Of a stretch of DNA of 42,202 bases, positions 25,745 through 34,467 are shown one piece after another (position 1 is the stretch's first letter; each line of letters begins with the position of its first letter). A model generated the notes under the pieces. It ran no database searches. It was given only the letters and a program-made list of their open reading frames with translations, and was not told the origin of the DNA. The stretch is from an uncultured Flavihumibacter sp. (lineage in GTDB: Bacteria > Bacteroidota > Bacteroidia > Chitinophagales > Chitinophagaceae), in NCBI GenBank assembly GCA_946482545.1, contig CAMLRX010000030.1, positions 1 through 42,202 on the forward strand. The letters run 5' to 3'. Both the position numbers and the translations under genes were made by a program.

Positions 25745-27298
25745 ATGTATTTCGTAATCATAGGGGTCGTTTGTCTTGTAGTAGGGATCATAGCAGGGAA
25801 GTTCATTTTCGCTAAAAATACCCGGAAACAGATAGAGGATGCAGAACAACAGGCCAGAAAAATAGTTGGCGACGCGCAGACAAACGCCGAAACGCTGAAG
25901 AAAGAAAAGATGCTGGAAGCGAAAGAAAAATTCGTCCAGTTGAAAGCGGAACACGACAGAGAGGTATTGCAGCGCAACCAGAAAATTTCAGAAGGAGAGA
26001 ACAGGATCAAGCAGAAAGAACAGGCGCTCAACCAGAAAGGCGACCAACTCGATAAGCAAATCAAAGAAAATGAGGCCATTAAAGAGAACCTCAACCGCCA
26101 GATCGAACTGGTGAACATCAAACGCACCGAACTGGAGAAACACCAGGAAGAACATATCCGCCGCCTGGAAAAGATTGCGGCCCTTACCGCCGAAGAGGCC
26201 AAAGCACAACTGGTAGAAAGTCTGAAAAACGAGGCTCAAACACAGGCCCTGGCGCTTCAGCAGGAAATTATCGACGACGCCAAACAAAAAGCCAATAAAG
26301 AGGCCCGTAAAATTATTATCCAAACCATCCAGCGTACTGCTGCGGAACAGGCTATCGAGAACTCCATCACGGTGTTCAACCTGGAAAGTGATGAGATTAA
26401 AGGACAGATTATCGGACGGGAAGGAAGAAACATCCGCGCCATCGAAGCAGCTACCGGTGTGGACCTGATCGTGGATGATACCCCCGAAGCCATCATTCTG
26501 TCGTCTTTCGACCCGCTGCGTCGTGAAATCGCACGGCTTTCCCTGCAAAGATTGGTTACCGACGGACGTATTCACCCCGCCCGTATCGAGGAAGTGGTGG
26601 AAAAAACACGCCGCCAGATCGAAGAGCAGGTAATGGAGATCGGAGAAAGAACTGTAATAGAGCTCGGTATTCACGGGTTGCACAAGGAACTGATCCGCAT
26701 GGTGGGCAGGATGCGTTTCCGCTCTTCCTACGGACAAAACCTGTTGATGCACAGCCGTGAAACGGCTAACCTCTGCGGTATCATGGCTGCTGAACTTGGC
26801 CTGAACCCCAAACTCGCGAAACGCGCCGGATTACTCCACGATATTGGTAAAGTGCCCGATGAGGAAACTGAACTGAGCCATGCGTTGCTGGGTATGAAGC
26901 TGGCGGAGAAATATGGTGAGAATCCCGCAGTGGTAAACGCCATCGGCGCCCACCACGATGAAGTGGAGATGGCTTACGTGATCGCCCCTATCGTACAGGC
27001 CTGCGACGCCATCAGTGGCGCCCGCCCGGGTGCAAGAAGGGAGATCATGCAGCAATACCTGCAAAGAATCAAAGAACTCGAAAACCTAGCACTGGCTTAC
27101 CAGGGCGTGGAGAAAGCGTATGCCATCCAGGCCGGTCGTGAACTCCGCGTGATCGTGGAAGCTGATAAAGTAACTGATGGCGACAGCGATAAACTCAGTT
27201 TCGAGATCGCCCAGAAAATACAAACAGAAATGACCTACCCTGGTCAGATCAAAGTAACCGTGATCCGCGAAAAAAGAGCGGTGAACGTAGCCAGGTAA
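25745..27298 (+). CDS. rny: ribonuclease Y
   Basis: Membrane-anchored endoribonuclease that starts mRNA decay. The 517 residues show the family order: an N-terminal transmembrane helix (1-22), a long charged coiled coil (about 30-190), a KH RNA-binding domain with [19 protein letters not shown] near 220-240, and an HD domain with the metal pair HD at 365-366 in [11 protein letters not shown] plus AIGAHHDE downstream. The length is standard. The start ATG at 25745 gives the membrane anchor directly. The upstream gap holds a weak -7-like TATCTTCG at 25657-25664. Confidence 0.97.
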   Translation: MYFVIIGVVCLVVGIIAGKFIFAKNTRKQIEDAEQQARKIVGDAQTNAETLKKEKMLEAKEKFVQLKAEHDREVLQRNQKISEGENRIKQKEQALNQKGDQLDKQIKENEAIKENLNRQIELVNIKRTELEKHQEEHIRRLEKIAALTAEEAKAQLVESLKNEAQTQALALQQEIIDDAKQKANKEARKIIIQTIQRTAAEQAIENSITVFNLESDEIKGQIIGREGRNIRAIEAATGVDLIVDDTPEAIILSSFDPLRREIARLSLQRLVTDGRIHPARIEEVVEKTRRQIEEQVMEIGERTVIELGIHGLHKELIRMVGRMRFRSSYGQNLLMHSRETANLCGIMAAELGLNPKLAKRAGLLHDIGKVPDEETELSHALLGMKLAEKYGENPAVVNAIGAHHDEVEMAYVIAPIVQACDAISGARPGARREIMQQYLQRIKELENLALAYQGVEKAYAIQAGRELRVIVEADKVTDGDSDKLSFEIAQKIQTEMTYPGQIKVTVIREKRAVNVAR

Positions 27299-27314
27299 TC
27301 ACAAGGAAAAAAAG

Positions 27315-27345
27315 TTTGGATTAATTACAATTATTCCTACCTTTG
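27315..27345 (+). promoter_or_regulatory. Bacteroidota-type promoter of rplS
   Basis: TTTG at 27315-27318 and TACCTTTG at 27338-27345 are exactly 19 bases apart, a textbook match to TTTG-N19-TAnnTTTG. The -7 element ends 22 bases before the rplS ATG. Confidence 0.85.
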
Positions 27346-27367
27346 CCGTCCGTTAAAAATAAGAATT

Positions 27368-27727
27368 ATGAATTCTGCTGTAGCTTATGTTCATGAGCAG
27401 TTGACTCCGAAGAAAGAGTTCCCCAACTTCAAAGCTGGTGATAACATCACTGTTAATTATAAAATCGTAGAAGGTAACAAGGAGCGTATCCAGTCCTTCA
27501 AAGGCGATGTAATCAAACGTCAGGGTACCGGCCAAACCGCTACTTTCACTGTACGTAAGATTTCTGATGGTGTAGGTGTTGAAAGGGTGTTCCCGATCTT
27601 CTCCCCCAACATCGAGTCTATCCTGCTGCACAAAGTAGGTAAAGTACGCCGTGCTAAACTGTACTTCCAGCGTGGAAGAAGCGGAAAAAGCGCCCGTATC
27701 AAAGAAAAAAGAGTGGCTACAGCTTAA
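27368..27727 (+). CDS. rplS: 50S ribosomal protein L19
   Basis: Ribosomal protein at the 30S-50S interface. The 119 residues show the L19 pattern: [54 protein letters not shown] and the C-terminal RRAKLYF block. It has its own promoter and terminator, so it is a single-gene unit here rather than part of the rpsP-rimM-trmD operon known elsewhere. Confidence 0.98.
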   Translation: MNSAVAYVHEQLTPKKEFPNFKAGDNITVNYKIVEGNKERIQSFKGDVIKRQGTGQTATFTVRKISDGVGVERVFPIFSPNIESILLHKVGKVRRAKLYFQRGRSGKSARIKEKRVATA

Positions 27728-27748
27728 TCAGCTTTATAAATTTTCTTC

Positions 27749-27783
27749 AAAAAGCGAAAATCGGTACGGTTTTCGCTTTTTGC
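27749..27783 (+). terminator. intrinsic terminator of rplS
   Basis: A 12-bp stem AAAAAGCGAAAA/TTTTCGCTTTTT with a 9-base loop lies 21 bases after the stop and ends in a T run. Confidence 0.9.
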
Positions 27784-27825
27784 TTTCCGGCCCGTTTTGT
27801 ATCATTACCCTCAAATCCGTACAAT

Positions 27826-27945
27826 ATGCAAAAGATCATTGCCCTTTTACTATTGATCACCGTTGTAGCCGCCTCCTGCGCACGCAGTGTTACGCCCCAC
27901 CAGGCAGCTAATAAGCATTATAAAAATTGCCGGAACGTTCGTTAA
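27826..27945 (+). CDS. small lipoprotein (39 residues)
   Basis: A short frame from ATG 27826 encodes a basic N-terminus (MQK), a hydrophobic core (IIALLLLITVV) and a lipobox-like AASC with Cys18, then a 21-residue tail containing a second cysteine (YKNC). This is the design of tiny lipoproteins frequent in Bacteroidota. It sits between the rplS terminator and tatA, with no close neighbour on either side. Function unknown; the gene call rests on the signal/lipobox pattern alone. Confidence 0.6.
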   Translation: MQKIIALLLLITVVAASCARSVTPHQAANKHYKNCRNVR

Positions 27946-28091
27946 CGCCCGCGCACTCGTTTGCATTCTTAGCGGTTTGTTAATCCTTTTCAGGGTTACC
28001 AACTATTATTTACTTTAGCACCCTTATTTTGAAAACTATTCGGCTTAATTTGCCGTACTTTGTAGACTGTTAAGATTTAAAACGAGAAATC

Positions 28092-28313
28092 ATGTCTTTA
28101 TTACAAGCAAATCCCGTGATGTTGTTCTCTATGCCTGGTGGAATGGAATGGGTATTGATCATTCTTGCCGTATTGATTCTGTTCGGCGGTAGAAAAATTC
28201 CTGAATTCATGCGCGGCCTCGGTAAAGGTATCCGTGAATTCAACGATGCCAAGAGCAATGTGAAGAAAGAGATCGAGGAAGGAATGAATGAGAAGGACAA
28301 AGCATCTGCCTAA
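28092..28313 (+). CDS. tatA: Sec-independent translocase TatA/TatE family subunit
   Basis: 73-residue pore-forming subunit of the twin-arginine translocase. Seen: one N-terminal transmembrane helix (WVLIILAVLILFGG), the conserved hinge FGGRKIPEFMRGLGKGI, then an amphipathic helix (REFNDAKSNVKKEIEEG) and a charged tail. It is consistent with the two RR-signal enzymes at the start of the window. tatC is not in view. gatA follows after 56 bases and may share the transcript. Confidence 0.95.
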   Translation: MSLLQANPVMLFSMPGGMEWVLIILAVLILFGGRKIPEFMRGLGKGIREFNDAKSNVKKEIEEGMNEKDKASA

Positions 28314-28369
28314 GCAGTAAGTCCATTTTTTGTTGCCCGCATTTTTGATGACATAAATACGGATGGGTT

Positions 28370-29803
28370 TTGTTTGAATTCACCTCAGTCCGGGACTACC
28401 ATCGGCAGTTGAAAGAGGGAACCATCTCCTGCGATGCAGTTGTAGGGTTCTATCTTTCTCAGATCGAAAAATCCCGGCACCTCAATGCTTTTACCGCAGT
28501 TTTTAAGGAAGAAGCCCTGCAACGCGCCGTTATGCTGGATGCACAGCGTGCCGAAGGAAAACCTATGGGTAAACTTCATGGTGTGGTAATCGGTATTAAG
28601 GATGTGATCTGCTACCTGGGGCATGAAGTCTCGGCAGCCTCAAACATACTCAAAGGATACGAAGCCATCTACAACGCCACCGCTATTGCCCGCTTACTCG
28701 AAGAAGGGGCCATTATTATCGGGAACCTCAACTGCGATGAATTCGCAATGGGCTCTACCAACGAGAACTCGGCCTACGGTCCGGTACTGAACGCGTTGGA
28801 TGAAACCAGGGTTCCGGGTGGTTCTTCAGGCGGTTCCGCGGTGGCCGTGCAATCTGGTGCCTGTATGATTTCCCTGGGAAGTGATACAGGCGGCTCTGTT
28901 CGTCAACCCGCAGATTTCTGCGGTATCATCGGCCTGAAACCTGGTTACGGCAGAATATCCCGGTACGGGCTCATTGCTTACGCTTCTTCTTTTGATCAGA
29001 TAGGCATCTTCGGCACCAATACAGAAGATGTGGCCCTGGCGCTGGAAGTAATGGCCGGCCCCGATGATTTTGATTCCACTGTTTCCTCTCAACCAGTTCC
29101 TGCTTACAGCAAGGAACTGGACCAGTCTTCCAAACCGAAATTCGCTTACCTGCCCGCAACCCTCGATCACCCAGGGCTCGATCCGGAGATCAGGACGGCC
29201 ATCCTCCAACTCGTTGATGACCTCAAAGCGGAAGGAAATACGGTAGAACCTGTTGATTTTGAATACCTTGACTATATTGTTCCCGCCTATTACGTATTGA
29301 CTACGGCGGAAGCTTCTTCCAACCTCTCCCGGTACGATGGGGTAAGATTTGGACACCGTACACCGGCAGAAGAAGATTTGTTAAACTTTTATAAAAAGAG
29401 CCGATCCGAAGGCTTCGGAAAAGAAGTTAAAAAGAGAATTCTCCTCGGCACTTTTGTACTCAGCGCCGGTTATTACGACGCTTATTTTACTAAGGCACAG
29501 CAGGTTAGAAGAATACTAGCCGATACCACAAAGGCCATCTTCTCACAGTACGATGCCATCCTTCTCCCCACAGTTCCAACCCCAGCTTTTAAAATTGGCG
29601 AGAAAATTGCTGATCCCATCGCGATGTACATCGCCGACATTTACACCGTTTATGCCAACCTGGTAGGTGTGCCGGCGATCTCGGTTCCGCTCTTCAGGCA
29701 CTCCAACGGGATGCCCTTCGGGTTGCAGATTATGACAAACCAAAATGAAGAGTTATCTTTGCTGCGCATCTCGCACCAACTGATGGAACGTATCAACCAG
29801 TAA
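28370..29803 (+). CDS. gatA: amidase family / Asp-tRNA(Asn)/Glu-tRNA(Gln) amidotransferase subunit A
   Basis: 477-residue amidase-signature enzyme. The Ser-cisSer-Lys triad is present: Lys in VVIGIKDVIC, the cis-Ser in SDTGGSVRQPADFCG and the nucleophile Ser in PGGSSGGSAVAV. The sequence resembles GatA, which supplies ammonia for transamidation of mischarged tRNA in the GatCAB complex; gatB and gatC are not adjacent, common in this phylum. The only start consistent with the frame is a TTG at 28370, since an in-frame stop lies at 28349 and the family N-terminus (FTSVRDYHRQLKEG) begins immediately after it. Confidence 0.92.
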   Translation: MFEFTSVRDYHRQLKEGTISCDAVVGFYLSQIEKSRHLNAFTAVFKEEALQRAVMLDAQRAEGKPMGKLHGVVIGIKDVICYLGHEVSAASNILKGYEAIYNATAIARLLEEGAIIIGNLNCDEFAMGSTNENSAYGPVLNALDETRVPGGSSGGSAVAVQSGACMISLGSDTGGSVRQPADFCGIIGLKPGYGRISRYGLIAYASSFDQIGIFGTNTEDVALALEVMAGPDDFDSTVSSQPVPAYSKELDQSSKPKFAYLPATLDHPGLDPEIRTAILQLVDDLKAEGNTVEPVDFEYLDYIVPAYYVLTTAEASSNLSRYDGVRFGHRTPAEEDLLNFYKKSRSEGFGKEVKKRILLGTFVLSAGYYDAYFTKAQQVRRILADTTKAIFSQYDAILLPTVPTPAFKIGEKIADPIAMYIADIYTVYANLVGVPAISVPLFRHSNGMPFGLQIMTNQNEELSLLRISHQLMERINQ

Positions 29804-29912
29804 CAATATCCAATTGTGAGAAATCCGGACCCTGGATCAGAAGATTAGAAATTAAGACGATTTCAAGATTGGATGTATTCATTTGACGGTTTTGTGAACC
29901 CAAATTATTGTG

Positions 29913-31001
29913 ATGAAAATGAAACGTTTACTGTTGTGCCTCATCCATTTGATGGGTGTAACGCTCTTACACGCCACCGACCTGGAAGGTCAGCAACAAG
30001 GCCCGTTGGCCGCGGTAGCTACTACCACCCTCAACGACACCACCGCCGATAAGGAAGATGTTGTTGCAAACGCCACAGCAAAAGCTGGTTCGGCAAAAAC
30101 AAAAGCAGGTTTTAAAGACCTCTTCGTTTCCCAGGATCTTTCCGATCAAAACTATCTCCAGGCCGAACTCAATCCCCTGGCCATCAGTTTCGTGGAAGAC
30201 TACATGGAAAAACACTCCAGCGATCTTAACAAAATGAAGGGATGGGGTAAACCTTATTTCGACATGATCGATGAGATTTTCTCCCGGTACGATATCCCAC
30301 ACGAAATGAAGTACCTGGCGGTAATCGAATCCAACCTCCGGGCTTCTACCGTTTCCTGGGCCGGAGCCGTTGGTCCCTGGCAATTCATCCCCTCCACCGC
30401 AAGACTGATGGGATTGAAAGTGAATGGCAAAACTGATGAACGGACCAATTATGTGAAAAGCACACACGCCGCCGCCAAATACATCAAAAAGCTGTACAAC
30501 GAACTAGGCGACTGGCTCCTGGTAGTGGCAGCCTATAACAGCGGCCCCTCCCGCGTAACCAGCGCCATACGTCGCAGCGGCTCCGAAAATTTCTGGAAAC
30601 TGCAGTACCATCTTCCGCTCGAATCACGCAATCATGTGAAAAAATTCATCGCCACCCATTACATCATGGAAGGAAAAGGCGGTCTCACTACGCTCACGAA
30701 AAAAGAAACCGAAGAACTGGAAAAAGCTGGTGAACTGAAAGGTAAACTCGCTTCGAAAGTGGACAATACACGGGTACAACAGGTATCCGGTAAATACAAT
30801 TCCGCGGTGGTGGCGAAAGTGCTGGAAATGGAACTCACCGCTTTCAATGAACTGAATCCCGGTTTCGATAAATTCATCGCTGAAGGAAAGGCTTACATGA
30901 TGAACCTGCCGGAAGATAAAATGGATAAGTTCAACGCACACAAATACCAGATACTGAGTGAATCTGTGGAGATGATGATGCAGCGGGTTTCGGTGAAGTA
31001 G
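29913..31001 (+). CDS. MltD-like lytic murein transglycosylase
   Basis: 362-residue secreted muramidase that would cleave peptidoglycan glycan strands with 1,6-anhydro ring formation. Seen: a signal peptide (MKRLLLCLIHLMGVTLLHA), a low-complexity Ala/Thr stretch, then an SLT goose-lysozyme-like domain with the catalytic Glu139 in AVIESNL, GAVGPWQFIPSTA, and AYNSGPSRV. The C-terminal 80 residues (YNSAVVAKVLEMELTAFNELNPGFD) look like a degenerate LysM-type repeat. The frame also opens at a GTG at 29910; I chose the ATG at 29913. A GCAAAG-type repeat begins 4 bases after the stop. Confidence 0.92.
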   Translation: MKMKRLLLCLIHLMGVTLLHATDLEGQQQGPLAAVATTTLNDTTADKEDVVANATAKAGSAKTKAGFKDLFVSQDLSDQNYLQAELNPLAISFVEDYMEKHSSDLNKMKGWGKPYFDMIDEIFSRYDIPHEMKYLAVIESNLRASTVSWAGAVGPWQFIPSTARLMGLKVNGKTDERTNYVKSTHAAAKYIKKLYNELGDWLLVVAAYNSGPSRVTSAIRRSGSENFWKLQYHLPLESRNHVKKFIATHYIMEGKGGLTTLTKKETEELEKAGELKGKLASKVDNTRVQQVSGKYNSAVVAKVLEMELTAFNELNPGFDKFIAEGKAYMMNLPEDKMDKFNAHKYQILSESVEMMMQRVSVK

Positions 31002-31005
31002 GAAG

Positions 31006-31041
31006 TTTCACGCAACGGCGCAAAGGGGCAAAGACGCAAAG
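31006..31041 (+). repeat. GCAAAG-type 3'-end repeat, + copy
   Basis: TTTCACGCAACGGCGCAAAG begins the element, which continues with two further GCAAAG units. It starts 4 bases after the transglycosylase stop and is in sense orientation. Confidence 0.85.
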
Positions 31042-31246
31042 TTTTGAGTAGATGGTAAAACCTTTTGCTAAGGACTGTGATTGTTCTTTAATGTGATAAC
31101 ATAACGATAAATTCCGTGAGATAACTTCCCCTTATCGGAATCTTCAGGCGTACGCCAAATAAAGACTTAATAATCGGTGTTCCGTCGCTGTGCCTTTTTA
31201 CCGCTGACAGAAGATAACTAAACGAGGGAATCTGAAAACAAACAAC

Positions 31247-31286
31247 GCCTTGCGTCCTTGCTCCTTTGCGCCCTTTGCGTGAAAAA
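31247..31286 (-). repeat. GCAAAG-type 3'-end repeat, - copy
   Basis: On the - strand it reads TTTCACGCAAAGGGCGCAAA followed by GCAAGG-type units. It begins directly after the pabB stop codon, again in the sense orientation of the preceding gene, and forms an inverted pair with 31006-31041. Confidence 0.85.
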
Positions 31287-31287
31287 A

Positions 31288-32577
31288 CTAACCTCCGCCG
31301 CCCAGCGCGCTCAAAATACCTTCCGCCTTTAGCAGGCATTCTTCGTATTCCTCTTCCGCAGTGGCATAGCCGGTTATACCCGATCCCACATGGTACGATA
31401 AATAATTATCGGCGGCATTGTACACCAGACTGCGGATCACAACATTAAAATCAAAATCGTTTTCCGGGGTGATATACCCGATAGAGCCCGCGTATACCCC
31501 TCTTGCTGTCGCTTCATGTTCATAAGTAAGTTCGAGTACCCTTTTCTTAGGCGCGCCTGTCATGGAGCCCATGGGGAACGTATGGCGGATGGCCTCGGTC
31601 CAAGGCGTTTGTTCGGGTAAGATACCAGTTATGGTGGAAATCATTTGGTGTACCTGCGGGAAACTGTATACCCCGCACAACTCTTCCACTTTTACAGAAC
31701 CTTCTGCTGCCACACGGGAGAGATCGTTCCTTACCAGGTCCACGATCATGATGTTCTCGGCGCGTTCCTTAGCGCTCTCCCGGAGCAGGCGCATGTTGTT
31801 GCGGTCGTTTTCGGGATGGGCATGGTCGCGTTCCCAGGTGCCTTTCATGGGTTGGCTTAGTAAGGTATTGCCTGTTTTCTTCAGGTAGCGCTCCGGGCTG
31901 GCGCTAATTACATACTGATCCTCATTCCTGTAATATCCTCCAAAAGGAGCGGGAGAAGCTTTTGAAAGCAGTTGGTATGCTTTTAAAGGGTTGAAGGCAT
32001 TGGGTTTGGTGAAAAATTCCTGGCAGAAATTGATTTCGTAACAATCCCCGCGCAGGATATACGCCTGGAGGTTCTTTACTTTAGCGATGTACTCCGTGCG
32101 CGGAATCCGCGGGATAAAGGGGGCAACAGAAACGCCACCATCCACTATAGGAGGGAAAGATATAATGGCGCGAAAGATATTTTCCGGCTGCTCGTGCACA
32201 CTTCCTATCCGCACCTTATTACCGGGCAGTATTTCCAGCAGGTGTTCAGGCACAAAGAAAAACGCGTTCCCGAAATGCGTATGACTTTCAGAATGCTGGC
32301 GAACGCCTTCCGTTTCTTCAGTCAAACCAAATCCCAAATGCCCGAAGGCCCAATCGTGTTGTGCTTCCTTCCAATCAAAAAGTTCAGACAATGTATTTCC
32401 GGCACCCGACGGCTTGAAATGGCTAATTGATCCTGCGGCCAGGAGACATTGGCGGGAGCCGGAATAGGAATGACTATCTAAAAAAGCAGAAATGTTGAAC
32501 CGGGAAGCCCAGTTCAACATTTGCCAATGAAATTCCGCAGGGTGTCCCAGCGGAAATATTTCGTATGTTCTGATCAC
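31288..32577 (-). CDS. pabB: aminodeoxychorismate synthase component I (chorismate-binding enzyme)
   Basis: 429-residue member of the TrpE/PabB/MenF family, making aminodeoxychorismate for folate with a glutaminase partner (PabA). Seen: GDCYEINFCQEF, SASPERYLK, QPMKGTWER, ENIMIVDLVRNDLSRV, and the C-terminal MGSMTGAPKKRVLEL and GSIGYITPENDFDFNVVIR. The lysine in PMKGT replaces the alanine of TrpE's PIAGT and points to PabB rather than anthranilate synthase. No glutaminase gene is adjacent. It lies 21 bases after the acidic-protein gene on the same strand. Confidence 0.92.
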   Translation of the reverse strand: MIRTYEIFPLGHPAEFHWQMLNWASRFNISAFLDSHSYSGSRQCLLAAGSISHFKPSGAGNTLSELFDWKEAQHDWAFGHLGFGLTEETEGVRQHSESHTHFGNAFFFVPEHLLEILPGNKVRIGSVHEQPENIFRAIISFPPIVDGGVSVAPFIPRIPRTEYIAKVKNLQAYILRGDCYEINFCQEFFTKPNAFNPLKAYQLLSKASPAPFGGYYRNEDQYVISASPERYLKKTGNTLLSQPMKGTWERDHAHPENDRNNMRLLRESAKERAENIMIVDLVRNDLSRVAAEGSVKVEELCGVYSFPQVHQMISTITGILPEQTPWTEAIRHTFPMGSMTGAPKKRVLELTYEHEATARGVYAGSIGYITPENDFDFNVVIRSLVYNAADNYLSYHVGSGITGYATAEEEYEECLLKAEGILSALGGGG

Positions 32578-32598
32578 TTGTATGGGATGTGGACCGCA

Positions 32599-33033
32599 CT
32601 AGAAATCATCGTCATCATCATCGAAGCCGGAGTCATTAAAGAGGTCCATTTCTTTAAAATCGTCATCGAGTCCCAGGTCATCATCTTCTTCTTTCCCTTT
32701 CTTTGCTCCGCCGGTTCCGGTTTTCTTGGCACCTTTGGATTTAGGAATATCGAACTCTTCAAAATCGGGATCCCAGCTATCATCTTCTTCTGCCTTATTC
32801 CAATCATCATCATCTTCATCATCCAGGTCTTCATCCTCCTCATCGTCGTCAGAAGATTTTTTCCCTGCGCCTTTCTTGGGTGCCTTCGTTTCTTCCAGTT
32901 CATCCTCTTCCAGTTCGTCGTCGTCATCATCTTCTTCCGCCTGTTTCTTAGGCTTGGTCGATTCTTTTCCTGCTTTTTTGGGGGCAGTTTTCGCTGCTGT
33001 TACCTTTTTTCCGATGTCAGATTTCGTTGCCAT
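32599..33033 (-). CDS. highly acidic low-complexity protein
   Basis: 144 residues, function unknown. The first third is Lys/Ala-rich (ATKSDIGKKVTAAKTAPKKAGKES), the rest is dominated by Asp and Glu runs (EEDDDDDELEEDELEE, DDDEEDEDLDDEDDDDW) interrupted by short lysine patches, ending in DDDDDDF. It must be disordered and strongly negative. Nothing suggests export. Such proteins may bind basic partners, act as DNA mimics or be chaperone-like; no evidence chooses. GAT/GAC trinucleotide runs make the gene prone to slippage. The ATG at 33033 (MATKSDIG) is preferred over 33063. Its neighbours are purA and pabB, all on the - strand. Confidence 0.8.
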   Translation of the reverse strand: MATKSDIGKKVTAAKTAPKKAGKESTKPKKQAEEDDDDDELEEDELEETKAPKKGAGKKSSDDDEEDEDLDDEDDDDWNKAEEDDSWDPDFEEFDIPKSKGAKKTGTGGAKKGKEEDDDLGLDDDFKEMDLFNDSGFDDDDDDF

Positions 33034-33126
33034 ATTCCGAATGATTTCTGTGTAAAATTTCAATGACTTTTTTAAATCGCCAAATTTTTAAATCAAATTT
33101 TTGGACGTTTTTTCCTCCTGTGAAAA

Positions 33127-34392
33127 TCACTGTACAGAAATGATCTGATCGCGTCCAGGTCCGTTTGAAATATACTGTACATCCACGCCCAGATAGCCGT
33201 TGATGAAAGATACATATTCTTTCATTTTCTGCGGAAGCACGGAGAAATCTTTTATTTCAGAAACGGGGGTGTTCCATCCCGGGAAGCTTTCCCAATTGGG
33301 TTCAATGTTCACGCGTGTCATCTGGAAAGGTACTACTTCACTCTTCTCACCGTTCACATTGTAGGATGTACATACCTGGAGTTCTTCGAAAGTATCGAGC
33401 ACATCGCTTTTGGTCATGATGATTTGTGTAACACCATTGATCATGCAGGCGAATTTGAGGGCTACGAGGTCGATCCATCCGCAGCGGCGGGGTCTTCCGG
33501 TGGTAGCGCCGAATTCGTTGCCGATTTTCCTGAGTTCTTCGCCGGTGGCATCGTGCAGTTCAGTTGGGAAGGGGCCTCCGCCTACGCGTGTGCAATAAGC
33601 TTTGGTTACGCCCAGTACTTCCTTGATTTTTTGCGGTGCCACACCCAGTCCGTTACAAACGCCTGCGGAGATGGTGTTGGAGGAAGTAACGAAGGGGAAG
33701 GTGCCGAAATCGATGTCCAGCATGCTGCCCTGTGCGCCTTCGGCCAGTACTTTTTTGCCTTTGGAGATGGCATCGTTGATGAAGTATTCTCCGTTCACGA
33801 TGTTCAGTTCGCGGAGCAGTTCCACTGCTTCGAAGAACTCTTCTTCCCAGGCGGAGATATCTTCCTGGAACCCGTAGCTGTCCAGCATTTTCTGGTGCTT
33901 CAGGCGCAGTTTGATGTATTGGGTGGTGAAGTTTTTATCGAGGAGATCACCTACACGGAGACCGTTTCTACCGGTCTTATCCATATAAGCGGGACCAATT
34001 CCTTTCAGGGTGGAGCCGATTTTTCCTTCGCCTTTGGAAAGTTCGGAAGCCTTATCCAGCGCGCGGTGCGTGGGAAGGATAAGGTTGGTGCGCTGGCTGA
34101 TGAAGAGGTTCTTCTTCACATCCACACCCATATTTTTTACGATCTCACATTCTTTGCGGAGGGTAACGGGATCAAGCACCACGCCGTTGCCAATCAGGTT
34201 GGTGGTGTGTTCGTGGAACACCCCTGAAGGGATCTGGTGCAATACTACTTTGGAACCATTTACATACAGCGTGTGACCAGCGTTGGGGCCACCCTGGAAG
34301 CGCGCGATAATATCGTAACGGGGAGCAAAATAGTCTACTATCTTACCCTTTCCCTCATCGCCCCATTGAAGGCCTAAAATGACGTCTACCAT
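33127..34392 (-). CDS. purA: adenylosuccinate synthetase
   Basis: GTP-dependent enzyme joining IMP and aspartate, the first committed step to AMP. The 421-residue protein starts VDVILGLQWGDEGKGKIVDY, containing the family GDEGKGK loop with the catalytic Asp; GPNAGHT (catalytic His), GIGPAYMDKTGRNGLRVGDL, EGAQGSMLDIDFGTFPFVTSSNT and TTGRPRRCGWIDL follow in order. The frame opens at 34425, but the ATG at 34392 gives the conserved start. A -7-type TATTTTTG lies 30 bases upstream. Length is standard. Confidence 0.98.
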   Translation of the reverse strand: MVDVILGLQWGDEGKGKIVDYFAPRYDIIARFQGGPNAGHTLYVNGSKVVLHQIPSGVFHEHTTNLIGNGVVLDPVTLRKECEIVKNMGVDVKKNLFISQRTNLILPTHRALDKASELSKGEGKIGSTLKGIGPAYMDKTGRNGLRVGDLLDKNFTTQYIKLRLKHQKMLDSYGFQEDISAWEEEFFEAVELLRELNIVNGEYFINDAISKGKKVLAEGAQGSMLDIDFGTFPFVTSSNTISAGVCNGLGVAPQKIKEVLGVTKAYCTRVGGGPFPTELHDATGEELRKIGNEFGATTGRPRRCGWIDLVALKFACMINGVTQIIMTKSDVLDTFEELQVCTSYNVNGEKSEVVPFQMTRVNIEPNWESFPGWNTPVSEIKDFSVLPQKMKEYVSFINGYLGVDVQYISNGPGRDQIISVQ

Positions 34393-34422
34393 GACGGTGA
34401 AAGTTGATTTTAAATTGAGCGG

Positions 34423-34430
34423 CAAAAATA
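34423..34430 (-). promoter_or_regulatory. candidate -7 element of purA
   Basis: On the - strand this reads TATTTTTG, a match to TAnnTTTG, 30 bases before the purA ATG. No TTTG at the -33 spacing is visible, so it is a partial promoter match. Confidence 0.4.
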
Positions 34431-34467
34431 GGCGAATGAAGCCAATGAGGAAAATATTTCGGAAAGG

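Larger units (their letters stand above)
31002..31287. other. intergenic region bounded by an inverted repeat
   Basis: 286 bases between convergent mltD-like and pabB genes. Each end carries one copy of the GCAAAG repeat in opposite orientation (31006-31041 and 31247-31286), enclosing about 205 AT-richer bases with no ORF or RNA gene that I can recognise. Confidence 0.7.

Noticed and set aside
33424..34227. 267-codon + strand frame
   Set aside because: Fully antisense to purA, with no signal or domain; a shadow frame.
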